The notes under the pieces: generated by a model
What the model saw: only the letters and a program-made list of their open reading frames with translations
Told to the model about the DNA's origin: nothing
Database searches by the model: none
Program-made: the position numbers and the translations under genes
In this document: positions 38,401 through 48,718 of the stretch, piece by piece
Layout: each line of letters begins with the position of its first letter
How positions within the stretch are numbered: position 1 is the first letter of the stretch
NCBI GenBank assembly: GCA_037954325.1
Contig: JBBMNZ010000015.1
Span: forward strand, 7,224,501-7,288,500
Length of the DNA stretch: 64,000 nucleotides
Reading direction: 5' to 3'
DNA from: Fistularia commersonii
Lineage: Eukaryota; Chordata; Actinopteri; Syngnathiformes; Fistulariidae

Positions 38401-41400
38401 ATATTTTTAGGACCGTGGAAACAATCAAGTGAATATAAAAACAACTGTCAAATTCTGATTATACTAAGCGTCATGAAAATGTTTTAAGATGATCTCCACC
38501 TGCTTTCTTTTGGGTGGGAATCACTGGGACTGGCTGGTGTCAGCGATGACGGTGGTCTTGGGTCCTCAGCTGGTGACACATTTGAGGGTTTTGTGGTGGC
38601 AAACTCCAGCACAAACTGCAGCATGTCCACCAGAGGATACTTGGTCGGTCCAGAACCATATTTTCTGTAGCTGTTGATAAATACCAGGATTAGGTAATGT
38701 TTTATAGGTTGTGTTACCAAGAAAAAAAGGAGGTATTTATCACCTAATGCCAACCTAATGTTCTTTTGAAATGACCATAAAAGTAACTGCAGAATGATGT
38801 AAATATCCCTAAATATAGAGCTATGTTAAGAGCCTTCTACAGCCTTGTCTATAATATTCAAACAGTATCACAAGTTCGCTGAAATAATTCCTTCACCAAA
38901 ACATGTATATCTGTACAGTATTTCAACAGTAAACATCAATGGCATTTCCCTCAAGGCTCTAGTATAGAAGTAATATTATGGTGCGTCTAAGTGCATAAAA
39001 CGAATTGCTCATTTTCTAATAGTGACTATATAAACATTACTTAAATTTGGCTGCTATAACTCTGAAATGAAAACTTAAAATTTAGTCCTATGTTATGCAC
39101 TGCAATAACATTTATCAAGGGGACAAGGTTTATATCTGATGTGAGCTTCACTGGAAGAGCAGTAAAACTCACCACTCAAGTTTCTGTTGGAGAACTGCAA
39201 GTTGTTCCTTCAGTTTTTTCACTTCCCCTCTCCGCTCATGTGTCTGTGTTATGTTTTTGTGAAGATATCTGAAAAATTAAAAAAAATATCTTTAGTACAT
39301 TTAGCTGTTATTTTCTCTTTTACATTTATAATAGGGTAGGCTGAGTAAAATATTGTAATTGGTTAGAGACAGAATGTGTGACATGAGACTGAGACTCTTG
39401 AAAAAAAAACACACCACATGCTATTGCCAAACATATATTTCTTATATATTTTCTAAAGGCTAACATTGGTGGTCAGAAATGTATTGATATTTAGTGGCCC
39501 TTCTATCACCCCTATGATGGATCAGCTGTGTTGAAGGAGGCAGCAATATACAATTAAAAAGACAAAAATTACTTTTTCATGATATTCTAATATTTTGAGA
39601 TAGGATTTTTGAGTTTTCTTAAGATATAAACCATAATCAGCAATATCAAAATAATAAAAGGCTTGCAATATTTCAGTTGATTTGTAATGAATCCAGAGTG
39701 TATGACATTTTTGTTTTTGTGATTGCATTACAGAAGATAAAGAACTTCATCACAATATTCTAATTTTCTGAGACAGTCCTGTACATAATTGGAGATCATT
39801 GTTAGCTCTTTCAAAAAGTAGTCCTGCACACAAAAAGCCATGTTTTTACTAATAAAATATAACATTTTCTAGGGTGAGTGTTGATGTTATATTAAACCTC
39901 TCAAGATGGATGAATGATTGGGCTTGAATTCATGGATTTAAAAGCTTACCTGTCCATATAAATAATCTGTGGAAACTCCAGCTTCTTGTGAATCTTCTCA
40001 GGGCGACCAAGTTGTGTGTTGAACTCAAACCTTGACAGCTCAAAAGTCAAAACAGGGGGCAACTTTTTGAACCATCTCTGCCAGAGAGAGAAAAGACAAA
40101 CATCTGAAGCATCAGATCAAGGAAATGGAGAACGTATATACATGTCATCAGACAAGAGACCTATCGATGCACTAGTCCATTGATTATCATCAGAATAATC
40201 TCTCCGATTATACGAAGTGTCCTCTGTGTGCACCAAACCAAGTTACTGTGCTTTGGCCAATTCTTTCGACCTCATATATGCTTCCTTTAGGTAATATTGT
40301 TAGGGAGCACTCCTTCAATGTTTACTTCTATGCAGATGACACCCAGTTCCTTATTTTCTTATACTTTATTAATCCCTTTATTTCTGCATTTCACCAATCA
40401 TGGATCATGGATCCGTCCAAAGTTTCTGCCCAGTAAATTGCAGTTTTTCTTTGTTACTGTCGCCAAGTGCTTGCTAATGGGGTTATGTTGGGTTTCTTTA
40501 AAGCATTTTACAGGATGTGATTCAGACCTGCTTTAGTGTTGTGAGACAACTCTGTTGCAGTCTGGCACTATCTAAATAAAATCTGACTTGACAAGTGGTA
40601 CATTTTTATGTGCTTTCCTTGTTATTAAGTTCCTTCTTCAATGTAGTGAGTAAAGGGGTTTTGCCATAGCTCCCTGTTATTCCTGTTTAATAAGCACTCT
40701 ATGATGTGAGTTACAGAAGCTCAGTCTAGCATTAATGTTGATGTCATTAATTTTTATGCAATTTTTCAAATAACAGGTCGCTGGCAATACAGGTCGCTAG
40801 GTTGCATCATTCTTTTTTAGCTTTTACTTTCATCCTCAAGAGACCATAAATGGTGGTGAAAAACTACACTCAACTTCTAAAACAATTATTTGATCATTTA
40901 TACTTTGTGCCATGGATCATTATCCTATTGAGGGAAGCCACAGATTTATAATCCCCAGGCGCTGAGGTTTGTAGTTTGTGCCAAATTAACTGAATGAATT
41001 GCAGGACCTTAGCTTTCCTAGCGGAAAAACACACAAAGCATCACAATTGTTGTTTCGGCTGGTCTTCCTTCAATTATACATCTTGTTGTCATGTTTCCCT
41101 CAGGCACACGATGCACACACCTGACCAACCATGTGAAAGAAAATTCCTACAATTCTTGGTGTTCAAATTCCGTTGTGGTCCAGTTAATATTCTATTTCCT
41201 GTGCAGATCAACGGGCCTTGGTTGTTCATTGGCCTGTCACCAGTACACTGTTTTCCTTTTTTCCTTTCAACCGCATTTGACAATTAAATACTAATAGGAG
41301 ATGCCACAACCCAGATGCTCTGAAAATATTTTGGCTCACTTTAGCTTTGACAGAAAAGTCCCTTATGTAGAAAAAAACTCACCTCCCGGCCAGATGTGAG

Positions 41401-43977
41401 GCTGTGATCCAAATGTGATGACTCAATATCTTTCTCCACCATTGCACCTTCCAAACACTCGTCCAGGTTGTTGAAACCATTCACTTGCAATGGATACTGA
41501 CCAAATTGTTCAGTATTACACAAAGTCTTCCCTGCAGAGGTCAGAGGTGTGAGAACAAATTGACTCTGAATTTTTTTTTTTCAACAAAAACTATAATGCA
41601 AACCTTCATGTCTTCTTTCTGTCACAAAGGTCCCGTAGAAAAGTTGCACCATGGGATTTTCCTGTTTGTCTTCAGAATGGCTAAACAGACAGCATTTTTT
41701 AGTTAACAGCATGTTTATTGAGTTAATCGGTAGTTAAATATTGTGTAGTTTTGTTTCGGTCATTCATAGCACCTTGACAATATTACAATACTAACCTTCC
41801 ATTGGCTGCCATCTGAAATGCATCCTCAAGCCAGTCAAGCAGCTTGTGGGAAAATTCACTGACATCCTGAAATCAATAGTCACAATACAGATGATTAAGA
41901 TTCCAAAAAAGTTGGGTGGATTTGAAAGTAAAGGACTATTTTTTGAAAGAGCTAACAATGATCTCCAATTCTCTTGGAGGTCCATTGTGTCTGATCATGA
42001 CAATCCTGCCTATGCTAGTCGTGAGTCTTGTTGTGGCTGTCGAGTCCAATCCTTGATCCACACTGTCAGCTGCAGTCAGAGAAGGTGAATCCACAGGCTG
42101 GGGTTATAGACATGGCTTCGTGTCTCCTTGTGCGTTTCTTCGTCGGTCTATCTGTTCAGTCCTCCAAATCTGTGCACATTTTGTTGGCAGGTGACGTGCT
42201 GGGTGGCGGCCTCCTCCAGCTGGGTTGGCTTCAGGCTGCACTTCTTTATCAGGATTATCTGTTGGTCTTTGTATCGCCTTTTCTGGCTACCAGCAGTGCG
42301 ACGGCCAAGATGTAATTAGCTGTAGAGAACTTTCCGTGGCAGGCGATCTGTGGGCACCCTGATGACATGGCCAACCCAGTGGAGTTGGCCAACTGTGGCC
42401 TGGATACTGACGCAGTTGGTCTTGTGGAGTATCTTTGTGTGGGGGACGCAGTCCCTCCAGGATATACCCAGGATACATTGTAGGCATCTGATGTAGAAGG
42501 CCTCGAGCATCCCTATGGGTCTTGCGTACAGTTTCCATGTTTCACAAGTGTAGAGGAGAAAGATTGTAATAGGGAAGGTGTGGAACAGGGTATAGAGCAA
42601 TAGTTTTTGGAACTGAACACTCTTGGTTCAATTCCTGCCTCCTCCTAGTGTGTTGAAGTATTGTTGAGCAAGACTCGGAACTCCTAACTGCTCCTCTGGC
42701 GCTGGTGGACGGCAGCTTACTACTGCCTACTGCTCATGGTTCAACCATGATGGGTTAATTGCAGAGAATGAATTTCCCCACGAAGGTTAATAAAGGATAA
42801 ATTATTATTATCAGTGGACATTTGCAACAAAAGAAATTAAAGAAATTGTACATTTCATGAATGAAAGAGGACCGAGCAGTGAACCCTGAGGTACACATGA
42901 ACAATCTGTGGGGTTTGGACAGAGTTACTGACCCTGCAGGGGGCACAAACAAGTAGGCGGTGTATGACATTTTTACCTGCTGGGCCTCACTGGTCTTGAA
43001 GGCGTCTCGCAGTAATTCTACTGCAGCGGAGGGATCAACAAACCGTCGAGTGGATCCTACCATCAAGGCAAACAGGCAGCGCAATTCTTGCATGAAGGCA
43101 ACGTTCCTCTTGTCCTGTGACCGAGGAAAACACTGAATAACAACAATCTTCTATCAAGGCGAAATGTGTCTATAAATAATTTGCTGGTAAGGACTGTGAG
43201 TAAGTAAATAAATAAATATCGTGTAAGTTAGTGAACTCACTGCATGACTCCTACACTTCTCCAAGATTTTCTCCGACAGATTGTAGTTGAGAACCAGCCT
43301 CCTGAACACTGGCAGGTGGAAGAGAGACTAAAACGGAACATAAATTGTAACATTCATGTTAAACACAAAGAAACAGACTTTTGTCATTTATGCACCGGTG
43401 TTCCATAATCAACCAGAAGAGTGACACTGAGTTGTCCCTCGTGATAATCTTGATAATATTTTGCTGATTTGACATATTTTCATATATATCATGCATGGTT
43501 TTATTTTATGTTAATTATGTGCCAATATTCCACTATGTCTCATTTTTGAAATTACTGTCTTTTGGGCAAAATAAAGCAACACATGATGATTTAAACCTTC
43601 ATCAACTCCTTTATCACCTGTTAATTTTATTAATGATTAAGCATTTAATGATTGTAATCATTGCATTTTCCTTCATTTCCTTTCTTAGAGCTCAGTCTTA
43701 GTCTTTCTAAGATTGGCTGCATTAGTTTATCTTTAAATATGTCCAGTGACTGGATAGTTACATGATAATTTTATTAAAATACAAGTTTTTTTAAAGGAAT
43801 TAAACAGATGAACTGATCATTCTCAACAAACTAAACACAATTGAAAGTTATGATACAAATTTAAAAACATTTCAAGTTATCTAAAGGTGAATCGTATTAG
43901 TTTCTGGACAGCTGCATGTTAAATTGTTTTTCTTCTCATACTGAAGTTTTGAATACATAGACATGCACACACAAACG

Positions 43978-44008
<31 letters not shown>

Positions 44009-47000
44009 CTGTACTTTGCAATATGATCCTCTCGTGATAAACTAATATCATCAATATGAGCCAATTAGTCTTAGATGTCATGTGTTGTGAGTCACTGAGC
44101 GCTTCTGAACATCCTGATATGTGTTTCCATTCAAGACGGAAATTCTATTAAGGTTTATCTTGGTTTTTACTGTAAATTTTCCCACAAAGAATAATAGAGG
44201 GAATGCGAGCCGTGACTGAACCACTGTGGTTGTTCTGGTCTCAGACTGATAGTATAATTACGTTCGACGGCTACTTGTTTATCAGTGGGTGATGAACTTA
44301 CGAATGCCAGTAGGAAAACAAAAGAGTTTCATTGGAACAAATTTATATTACTATGATAAAACATGGTGATAATAAACACTGTTCTTGACTACTCCGCAGA
44401 TGTCGAAGCATATCTGTTTAGAATAATCACTATCTGTCCTCATTGCTGACTGTATGCTCGCTGCATCATTGTGTCTCTCGCTATTTAATCATCCATAAGC
44501 ATCTGAAAGGATCCAGTTTCTGCCAAGGCACCTGATAGGATTCACTAGGTTGAGCTTGAAACTAACAGAATTAGCAGTTTGAAGGGCGCTATGTGCTCTC
44601 ATCCTCACCCTTCTGTTTTCATGCTCATGTTTCAAATGATTGCATTAAGAGGACAATCAATTTTTCTATAATAAATGTGAGGATCAGAGGAAAATACATC
44701 CCTGTATAAAATACATTCAATAGTTAAATTAAGGTATATAACTTAGCTGTCCACATGCAAATAAAAAAAACTATTTGTTTTTTGCTCTACTTTTCTAATT
44801 GAATCCTAACTTTCCTAGACAATTTATATGGATTATTGTCAGTGTCAGACAAATGACCAGTGCGTCACTGTTTAAATCGGTAAAACTAAAGATAAGTCTC
44901 GGAGAATTAACTGAAAACAACATGTCAATAACATTTAAAATAATAGTAAAGTATCACAAAAAAGTTAACTCATAGTTAAGAGAGAAAATATGTAACAATC
45001 CATGCAAAATGATTGCAAAATATAAATCTCAACCAAAATACTGAGTGGAAAATGCATAAGAATAAGAATAAGAATAAGAATAAGAATAAGAATAAGAATA
45101 AGAATAAGAATAAGAATAAGAATAAGAATAAGAATAAGAATAAGAATAAGAATAAGAGACACTGCTAAGTTGTTCCAAAAATACAATTAAGTCTCTAATA
45201 AACAGAAAAAACAATGTGATTTTAACAATAAATATTTAAATAGAAGATTCAACCTTCACATACTAATGATCCCATGATGATTATTGAAATTAAGTAAAAG
45301 CAACTGAATTTCACCATAGTCCCCCTTTTTTACTAGGACTAAAGTTGAGTACTCTTGTTACAAAATCATTTTTCTATACATTTTCTTCTATTAATTTACA
45401 GTGTCTTGCGATTCTTACTTATATATTGATTTTTTATTGCAGTTGAATTTAAGCAAGTAAATTTACATGTATTTGGAATGACTAATTGTCTGGCATACTT
45501 ATCTAATGATGGTGTTAGCATTGATCAAAAGGCTAGTTCTGCACTTATTAAAATGACTATTTGTATTATCAAATTAAAGACATTTGAGACTTACTAGAAA
45601 AGTGATGCTAACATACCACTTTTTCAGTTGATATTTGGCACCTGTTTCCTGATTTAAAATAGTTTGCAGAATGAATTTGCTTAGCAGAGAAGTAGCAAAT
45701 TAGCGCAAAAACTACAGATATGCCACCTCCCTGTTTTTATTGCTAAGGTGATAACGTTAGCATGCTGTCTAAAGATGTAAAGCTGGAAAAATTAAAAAGG
45801 AAAGAAAAAAAGGACAGGAAAGAAATATTAATTTAATAAAACTAGTATAAGCATTAGCAAGACCTGTGCTTATTTCATCACAATTGAGTTAATGTTTTAC
45901 TAAACAAACGCAGTCAAATGTTAAAAAAATGAACGCTGAAACAACATTTGCTGACCAACAAGGTGTGAAATTTGGGCCATATCAAAATAACTTTAAGGGG
46001 AAAGTCCAGGTCTATAAACAAGCAGAGCTATTTTAAGTCGGTGCAGAAAGAGAAGGTGGGACTGTGTCGGAGCTGACGGGATTTTACATACCCAAGAAAC
46101 ACTGTATATTTTAGTTTTAATTCACTTGTTCAAAAGTCAAATAACCCCTGAGTTGTACAGCACTTCCACTTGAAACGTGGTTGATATGATGTTGATCAAT
46201 TCTGAATTCAGCTTTTTTTTTGATTCAATGAAATCTGATTTCTATTTTCATTTCGATAAATGTAGGACTGCCCAAGTTGGAACATCCACGCAACTAAGCG
46301 ATTTCAGTTAGCTTCAATTCCAGCATGGACAGTGGACAAAGGCAGAACGTTGATGTAACAGATGTTCTTCTGTTTAGTATCTGCTTTGGTCCAACTAAAG
46401 CGCCATGCACAGTCAGTCTATTCCGAAGCTAGAACTCAAAAACAGGTTCACCGAGCCAATTCTGGCTCTGGATTTCAGAAATAAAACCTATATTACACAC
46501 CTGTCTTTATTTTCTGCCATTTTACTTGTGATCAAAACAGAGACACGTCCTGTTTCGGTTGAAAACCACCCATTGGTGTAGAGACTGAGCTCTTCTGAGT
46601 CTCTCTGAGGGGAACTGAGTGTTGTAACCACCTCACCTGAATGACGGCGCTGAACCAGCAGGTGTTCCCGACGTTGCGTATGCCAACGGGCCAGTTGTCT
46701 TGACGGATCCAGTCAGACGGGCTGCACATGTCGCTCTGGGCCTCGCATGTCTTCCTCTTAATCCTGGATGAGTTTTCCTCAGCGCTCACCTCCAGAGCCC
46801 TGCGATTGGTCACATGTCATACTTAAAACTGATCTAACTAGTCGGTTGGATGAGAAGCATTTTATTATAAAATAAAAATAAGACTTTTAGATGGCAGAGT
46901 TTAAAATTAAGATATCATTGTAAGTCAGACATTCTGCGGATTTAGTCAGTAGTGCAAAATTTAGGCCTACGTGAGATAGCGTTGTTTACTCACTTACCTA

Positions 47001-47850
47001 ACAGCTCTATTGTCACACTTCAATTCGATGCGACTCATGGCAAAATGAAAAATATTCTTATATGAATAAACACAACGGTCTCATACCGGTTGAACTCTCT
47101 GTCCTCCTCCTGGGCGTTGTGTGACTCTTGTAGGCTGAGCGCAATGGCGGCCTGCAGCTCATCTCTGTGAACTCCTGGACAAAACAAGCAAACAATGAAA
47201 TGACAAATAGTACTCCCAATTTAGGTTACTGTGAAGTACATTCGAAGTACAGCTCATGTACAGCTAGTATAGCATTTATATATGTCTCACCTTTCTGTCC
47301 TTCCCAGGACTCCCTCGGGGCACCAAGCTCTTGGGGTTCACCAGGATCCTGAACTTCTGCTGGCTGCATCATCAGCAACCCAACTGCATGCCCGATGTCA
47401 CCCTGACTGGCCTAGTCAAAACAAGCACATTTAGGGTGTTTTGCTGTGAAACTGATGGTGAGATTAAGTCAAATTTACCCTCCAGGATGACGTACTCTCT
47501 CCCCAATCTGCCACTCTATCTGCTCTACCACTCTGCCCCCCAACCCACCCCAAAAGACTGGACTCTGACAATACATTGCACTATTTTGCACTTTGCACTA
47601 TTGCTATTTTTGCACGGTTACAGTAAAATCCATCACGCCTGTATTATGTTCTATATACTGACTTTTTTTATGCCTTTAAATCCACTTTATTTTCTCACCT
47701 GCTGTAGTCATGCTGCAATTGTATGGTATTACTTACTGACTGTTTTTGGAAGTAACCTGCACAGAAACCTCTGCTACTACTCTACCTGTATACGTAAAAA
47801 ATTCAAATTGCATATAAGTATATGTAATTTGAATTTGTATATATATATAT

Positions 47851-47887
<37 letters not shown>

Positions 47888-47903
47888 CGTATATATTTAT
47901 ATG

Positions 47904-47963
<60 letters not shown>

Positions 47964-48297
47964 CATATCATGTTTTATGCTGTTAAATCTCCGTCATCCT
48001 TTCACCTCAGTACCAGTAGATTATATTTTACAGTTTAATGATTATTGTTTAATGTTTACTCTACTGTTAAAGTGCACTTTATTATCAATATTTTGTTAAT
48101 TTCATATCCCCGTGGGAAAGTAAGAGGTGTCTACCTCTGTTTGTCAAGTAAATGTGCAGAAATTGACAACAAGGCTGACTTGTGATTTTGTCCAATATAA
48201 ACACTGATATCCATTTTAAGATTTCAAGACAAGTAATCTGACCAGTGCCCTGTCATTAGAGAATGGAACTATAAATAATTTCAGATTTAGCCCTCAG

Positions 48298-48332
<35 letters not shown>

Positions 48333-48718
48333 TCCCCTATAAACCAACCATGCCGTGATCCCGAAAGTATAAATACTTACTATTGTTGCTATACTGTATA
48401 TAAACAAATAAATCTGAAGAAAATAGCAAATCTATGCTGGATGGTACTGATGTTGTATTTAAAGTACAATTAATGAGTCTTTTTTTTTTACTAATTCAAT
48501 CTGGCATTACTGTGTTTCAAACAAATATGGCAATTTTATTACATCCTGTATGTATTTTGCTTTGGGCTTAAGTATGTCAAAATAAGAACTCCAAAGTTTT
48601 ATTGCTCCATAACACCAGGGAGTGAAAGGGGGTTTCTTACCTTCAAAGCTCTGCTGAGAACATGAGGATCCTGGACACCAGTGATTTCCCTTAGCTGGTT
48701 CACTAGCATCTCGCTCTG
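23720..48718 (-). CDS. usp28: Ubiquitin carboxyl-terminal hydrolase 28 (25 coding exons; first coding exon not found)
   Basis: Nuclear deubiquitinase (family C19) acting in the 53BP1/p53 and MYC-FBW7 axes. Exons 5' to 3': 48718-48641, 47411-47291, 47174-47087, 46799-46637, 43327-43241, 43114-42977, 41866-41796, 41680-41604, 41531-41383, 40077-39950, 39268-39173, 38670-38500, 37570-37347, 36413-36343, 35536-35308, 34560-34228, 33619-33489, 32690-32427, 30943-30848, 30649-30471, 28744-28666, 27329-27250, 27113-26990, 25923-25725, 23895-23720. Every junction is GT-AG and phases agree: 3552 nt, 1183 residues. Order: UBA-like (LVNQLREITGVQDP), UIM (ELQAAIALSLQES), Cys box NVGNTCWFSAVIQ (Cys 46658-46660, visible residue 143), dimerisation insertion (coiled coil, 39173-39268), His box GHYWAYIY (35480-35482, residue 573), KYNDI, acidic/Pro/Gln linker, C-terminal helical domain ending VVAVK. 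Offsets to recalled human Cys171/His600 are 28 and 27, so about 27 N-terminal residues are missing. USP25 fits less well. Confidence 0.95.
24262..24380. repeat. Dispersed repeat fragment near usp28 last intron
   Basis: Shares ATGGCAACTGGACCTGAATT, CTTCACTTGAGGACATTTC and GAGAGGCATCTTCAGTTCTG with 33848-33995 and 25115-25560. It lies in the intron between the last two usp28 exons, beside the Penelope-like coding fragment. Confidence 0.45.
24611..24890 (-). mobile_element. Penelope-like retroelement, C-terminal fragment
   Basis: Minus-strand translation gives HLKEKECSFEDSNVHFLDG, EDRWFESG, then after a one-base loss VKEAIFVKTE, and in another frame YNATLTSIPRQISRH running to a stop at 24611. 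The FEDS..HFLD.EDRWFE.GVKEAI signature is that of the region after the GIY-YIG endonuclease of fish Penelope-like (Neptune/Poseidon type) elements, recalled from the family. A (TA)n microsatellite (24893-24960) interrupts it upstream; UTR-like repeat follows at 25115-25560. Non-functional. Confidence 0.55.
24893..24972. repeat. (TA)n followed by (CA)n microsatellite
   Basis: About 34 uninterrupted TA units followed by six CA units. All the apparent Tyr-Ile repeat reading frames in this area come from this array and are not genes. Confidence 0.95.
25115..25560. repeat. Penelope-associated dispersed repeat, partly duplicated
   Basis: Contains two related blocks with CAGAACTGAAGAAGCCTCTC, AAATTCCAGTCCAGT.GCGACAA and GAGAACCTCCACAG (25155-25300 and about 25400-25475). 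It probably derives from the terminal repeat of the element at 24611-24890. A 147-codon antisense frame (25114-25557) is explained by this repeat. Confidence 0.45.
26443..26478. repeat. (TA)n microsatellite in a usp28 intron
   Basis: Continuous TA dinucleotides in an AT-rich intron, shortly before the MITE at 26617. Confidence 0.9.
26617..26895. mobile_element. TA-flanked MITE with about 60-bp terminal inverted repeats
   Basis: The left arm starts TACAGGACTGTCCCAGAAAA and the right arm ends TTTTCTGAGACAGTCCTGTA. The arms match over roughly 60 bases (to the TGTAATGCAA / TTGCATTACA inner edge) with a single obvious difference near the tip. Flanking TA dinucleotides suggest Tc1/mariner-type integration. 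The 160-bp interior carries no transposase. A 5'-truncated copy lies at 39563-39783. It sits in the usp28 intron between exons 27113-26990 and 25923-25725. Confidence 0.75.
29200..29471. mobile_element. hAT-type MITE, 272 bp
   Basis: The left end CAGAGCCGGGAATTTACGGC runs into CCGCGGGCCACA; the right end is AATTGCCCACCCCTG, the inverse of CAGGGGTGGGCAATT. GGCCCGCGGGCCAC next to such an end is typical of vertebrate hAT MITEs. Flanking octamers GCATAGGG (29192-29199) and GAATAGGG (29472-29479) match at 7 of 8 positions, a convincing target duplication. Confidence 0.7.
29511..29525 (+). promoter_or_regulatory. CTCF-type binding motif in a usp28 intron
   Basis: CCACTAGATGGCGCT fits the CTCF core consensus CCASYAGRKGGCRSY throughout. 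It lies 40 bp right of the hAT MITE end, outside the MITE itself. Confidence 0.55.
30944..32426 (-). other. usp28: usp28 intron without recognised elements
   Basis: Donor side EE|GTACAG at 32426, acceptor ATTTCAG at 30944. AT-rich. A TTCTATT-type simple run near 32235-32270 resembles tails of fish retroelements, but no body was recognised. Confidence 0.5.
33848..33995. repeat. Large imperfect inverted repeat (64-bp arms) in a usp28 intron
   Basis: The left arm 33848-33911 (starts GGCAACTCGACTTAAATT, ends AGACTTCTTCAG) and the right arm 33932-33995 (starts CTGAAGAAGCCTCTCAG, ends CAAGTCCAACTGCC) are reverse complements at roughly four of five positions, with a 20-nt spacer. The arms belong to the dispersed family at 19470 and 25115, so this is two copies in inverted orientation. 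Confidence 0.65.
35660..36090. repeat. Cryptic AGTAAG-rich degenerate tandem repeat
   Basis: About 430 bases in which AGTAA, GTAAG, GTGAG and AATAAGT recur every 10-15 bases on the + strand without a fixed unit. Probably an eroded minisatellite. On the transcribed usp28 strand these read as TTACT/CTTAC and are not splice donors. Confidence 0.5.
38130..38292. repeat. Possible LTR 3'-end remnant in a usp28 intron
   Basis: A GC-richer island in AT-rich intron that ends CATTTGGGTTCGTACACC plus CCGTTACAG, resembling the 3' end of the LTR at 56796-57540 (TCCGCACC...CCGTAACAG). Only this end is recognisable. Confidence 0.25.
39563..39783. mobile_element. 5'-truncated copy of the TA-type MITE
   Basis: Nearly identical to 26677-26895, from the AAAAATTACTTT phrase through ATTTTGAGATAGGATTTTTG to the terminal CTGAGACAGTCCTGTA, but the left inverted repeat is missing. 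It lies in the usp28 intron between exons 40077-39950 and 39268-39173. Confidence 0.8.
40240..40600 (+). mobile_element. L2-like LINE fragment
   Basis: Conceptual translation of 40248-40370 reads PLGNIVREHSFNVYFYADDT followed by Q and hydrophobic residues. This is the RT catalytic YADD box with the L2-clade context G.I.R.HG..FH.YADDTQ. After a deletion, a 3' part ends CACTATCTAAATAAAATCTG, like L2 3' tails. It is antisense to usp28, within an intron. Confidence 0.6.
42060..42605 (-). mobile_element. Antisense LINE C-terminal fragment
   Basis: Minus-strand frame 42600-42316 contains YTCETWKLYARPIGMLEAF, IRCLQCILGISWRDCVPH and GQLHWVGHVIRVPTDRLPR. This is the post-RT domain of LINE proteins of the kind annotated as craniofacial development protein 2-like / endonuclease-reverse transcriptase. 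The frame breaks near 42316 and continues in other frames towards 42060. Here its coding strand equals that of usp28; it lies in the intron between exons 43114-42977 and 41866-41796. Confidence 0.65.
42606..42800 (+). repeat. SINE-like repeat with B-box and (ATT)n tail
   Basis: GGTTCAATTCCTGCCTCCTC is a good Pol III B box plus flank. It is followed by GTGGACGGCAGCTTACTACT and TTAATAAAGGATAAATTATTATTA. These phrases form a common fish tRNA-type SINE tail (from memory). It abuts the LINE fragment directly. Confidence 0.5.
43978..44004. repeat. (CA)n microsatellite
   Basis: Thirteen to fourteen AC units in the long usp28 intron. Confidence 0.95.
45056..45156. repeat. (AATAAG)n hexanucleotide array, about 16.8 units
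   Basis: Sixteen perfect AATAAG units plus a partial, without a single interruption. On the minus strand the unit is CTTATT and creates the Leu-Ile and Ser-Tyr repeat reading frames seen there; these are artefacts. Confidence 0.97.
47838..47966. repeat. Compound (TA)n/(CA)n microsatellite
   Basis: Alternating TA, CATA and CA tracts between the first two located usp28 exons. The 235-codon + strand frame crossing this array ends in His-Thr repeats and has no family similarity, so it is not called. Confidence 0.9.
48300..48328. repeat. (CA)n microsatellite
   Basis: Uninterrupted AC/CA units within the usp28 intron between 48641 and 47411. Confidence 0.95.

Larger units (their letters stand above)
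43328..46636 (-). other. usp28: Long usp28 intron after the Cys-box exon
   Basis: This 3.3-kb intron separates the Cys-box exon from SLFHLPVFRRLVLNY. It contains a (CA)n run at 43978-44004 and the AATAAG array at 45056-45156. No other exon or transposon recognised. Confidence 0.6.

Noticed and set aside
44965..45214. Leu-Ile and Ser-Tyr repeat proteins on the minus strand
   Set aside because: Direct translation of the AATAAG array in two frames.
47331..48038. A 235-codon + strand frame, the longest in the window
   Set aside because: It overlaps a phase-consistent usp28 exon at its left end and then runs through a TA/CA microsatellite. Composition is hydrophobic and low-complexity with no domain.
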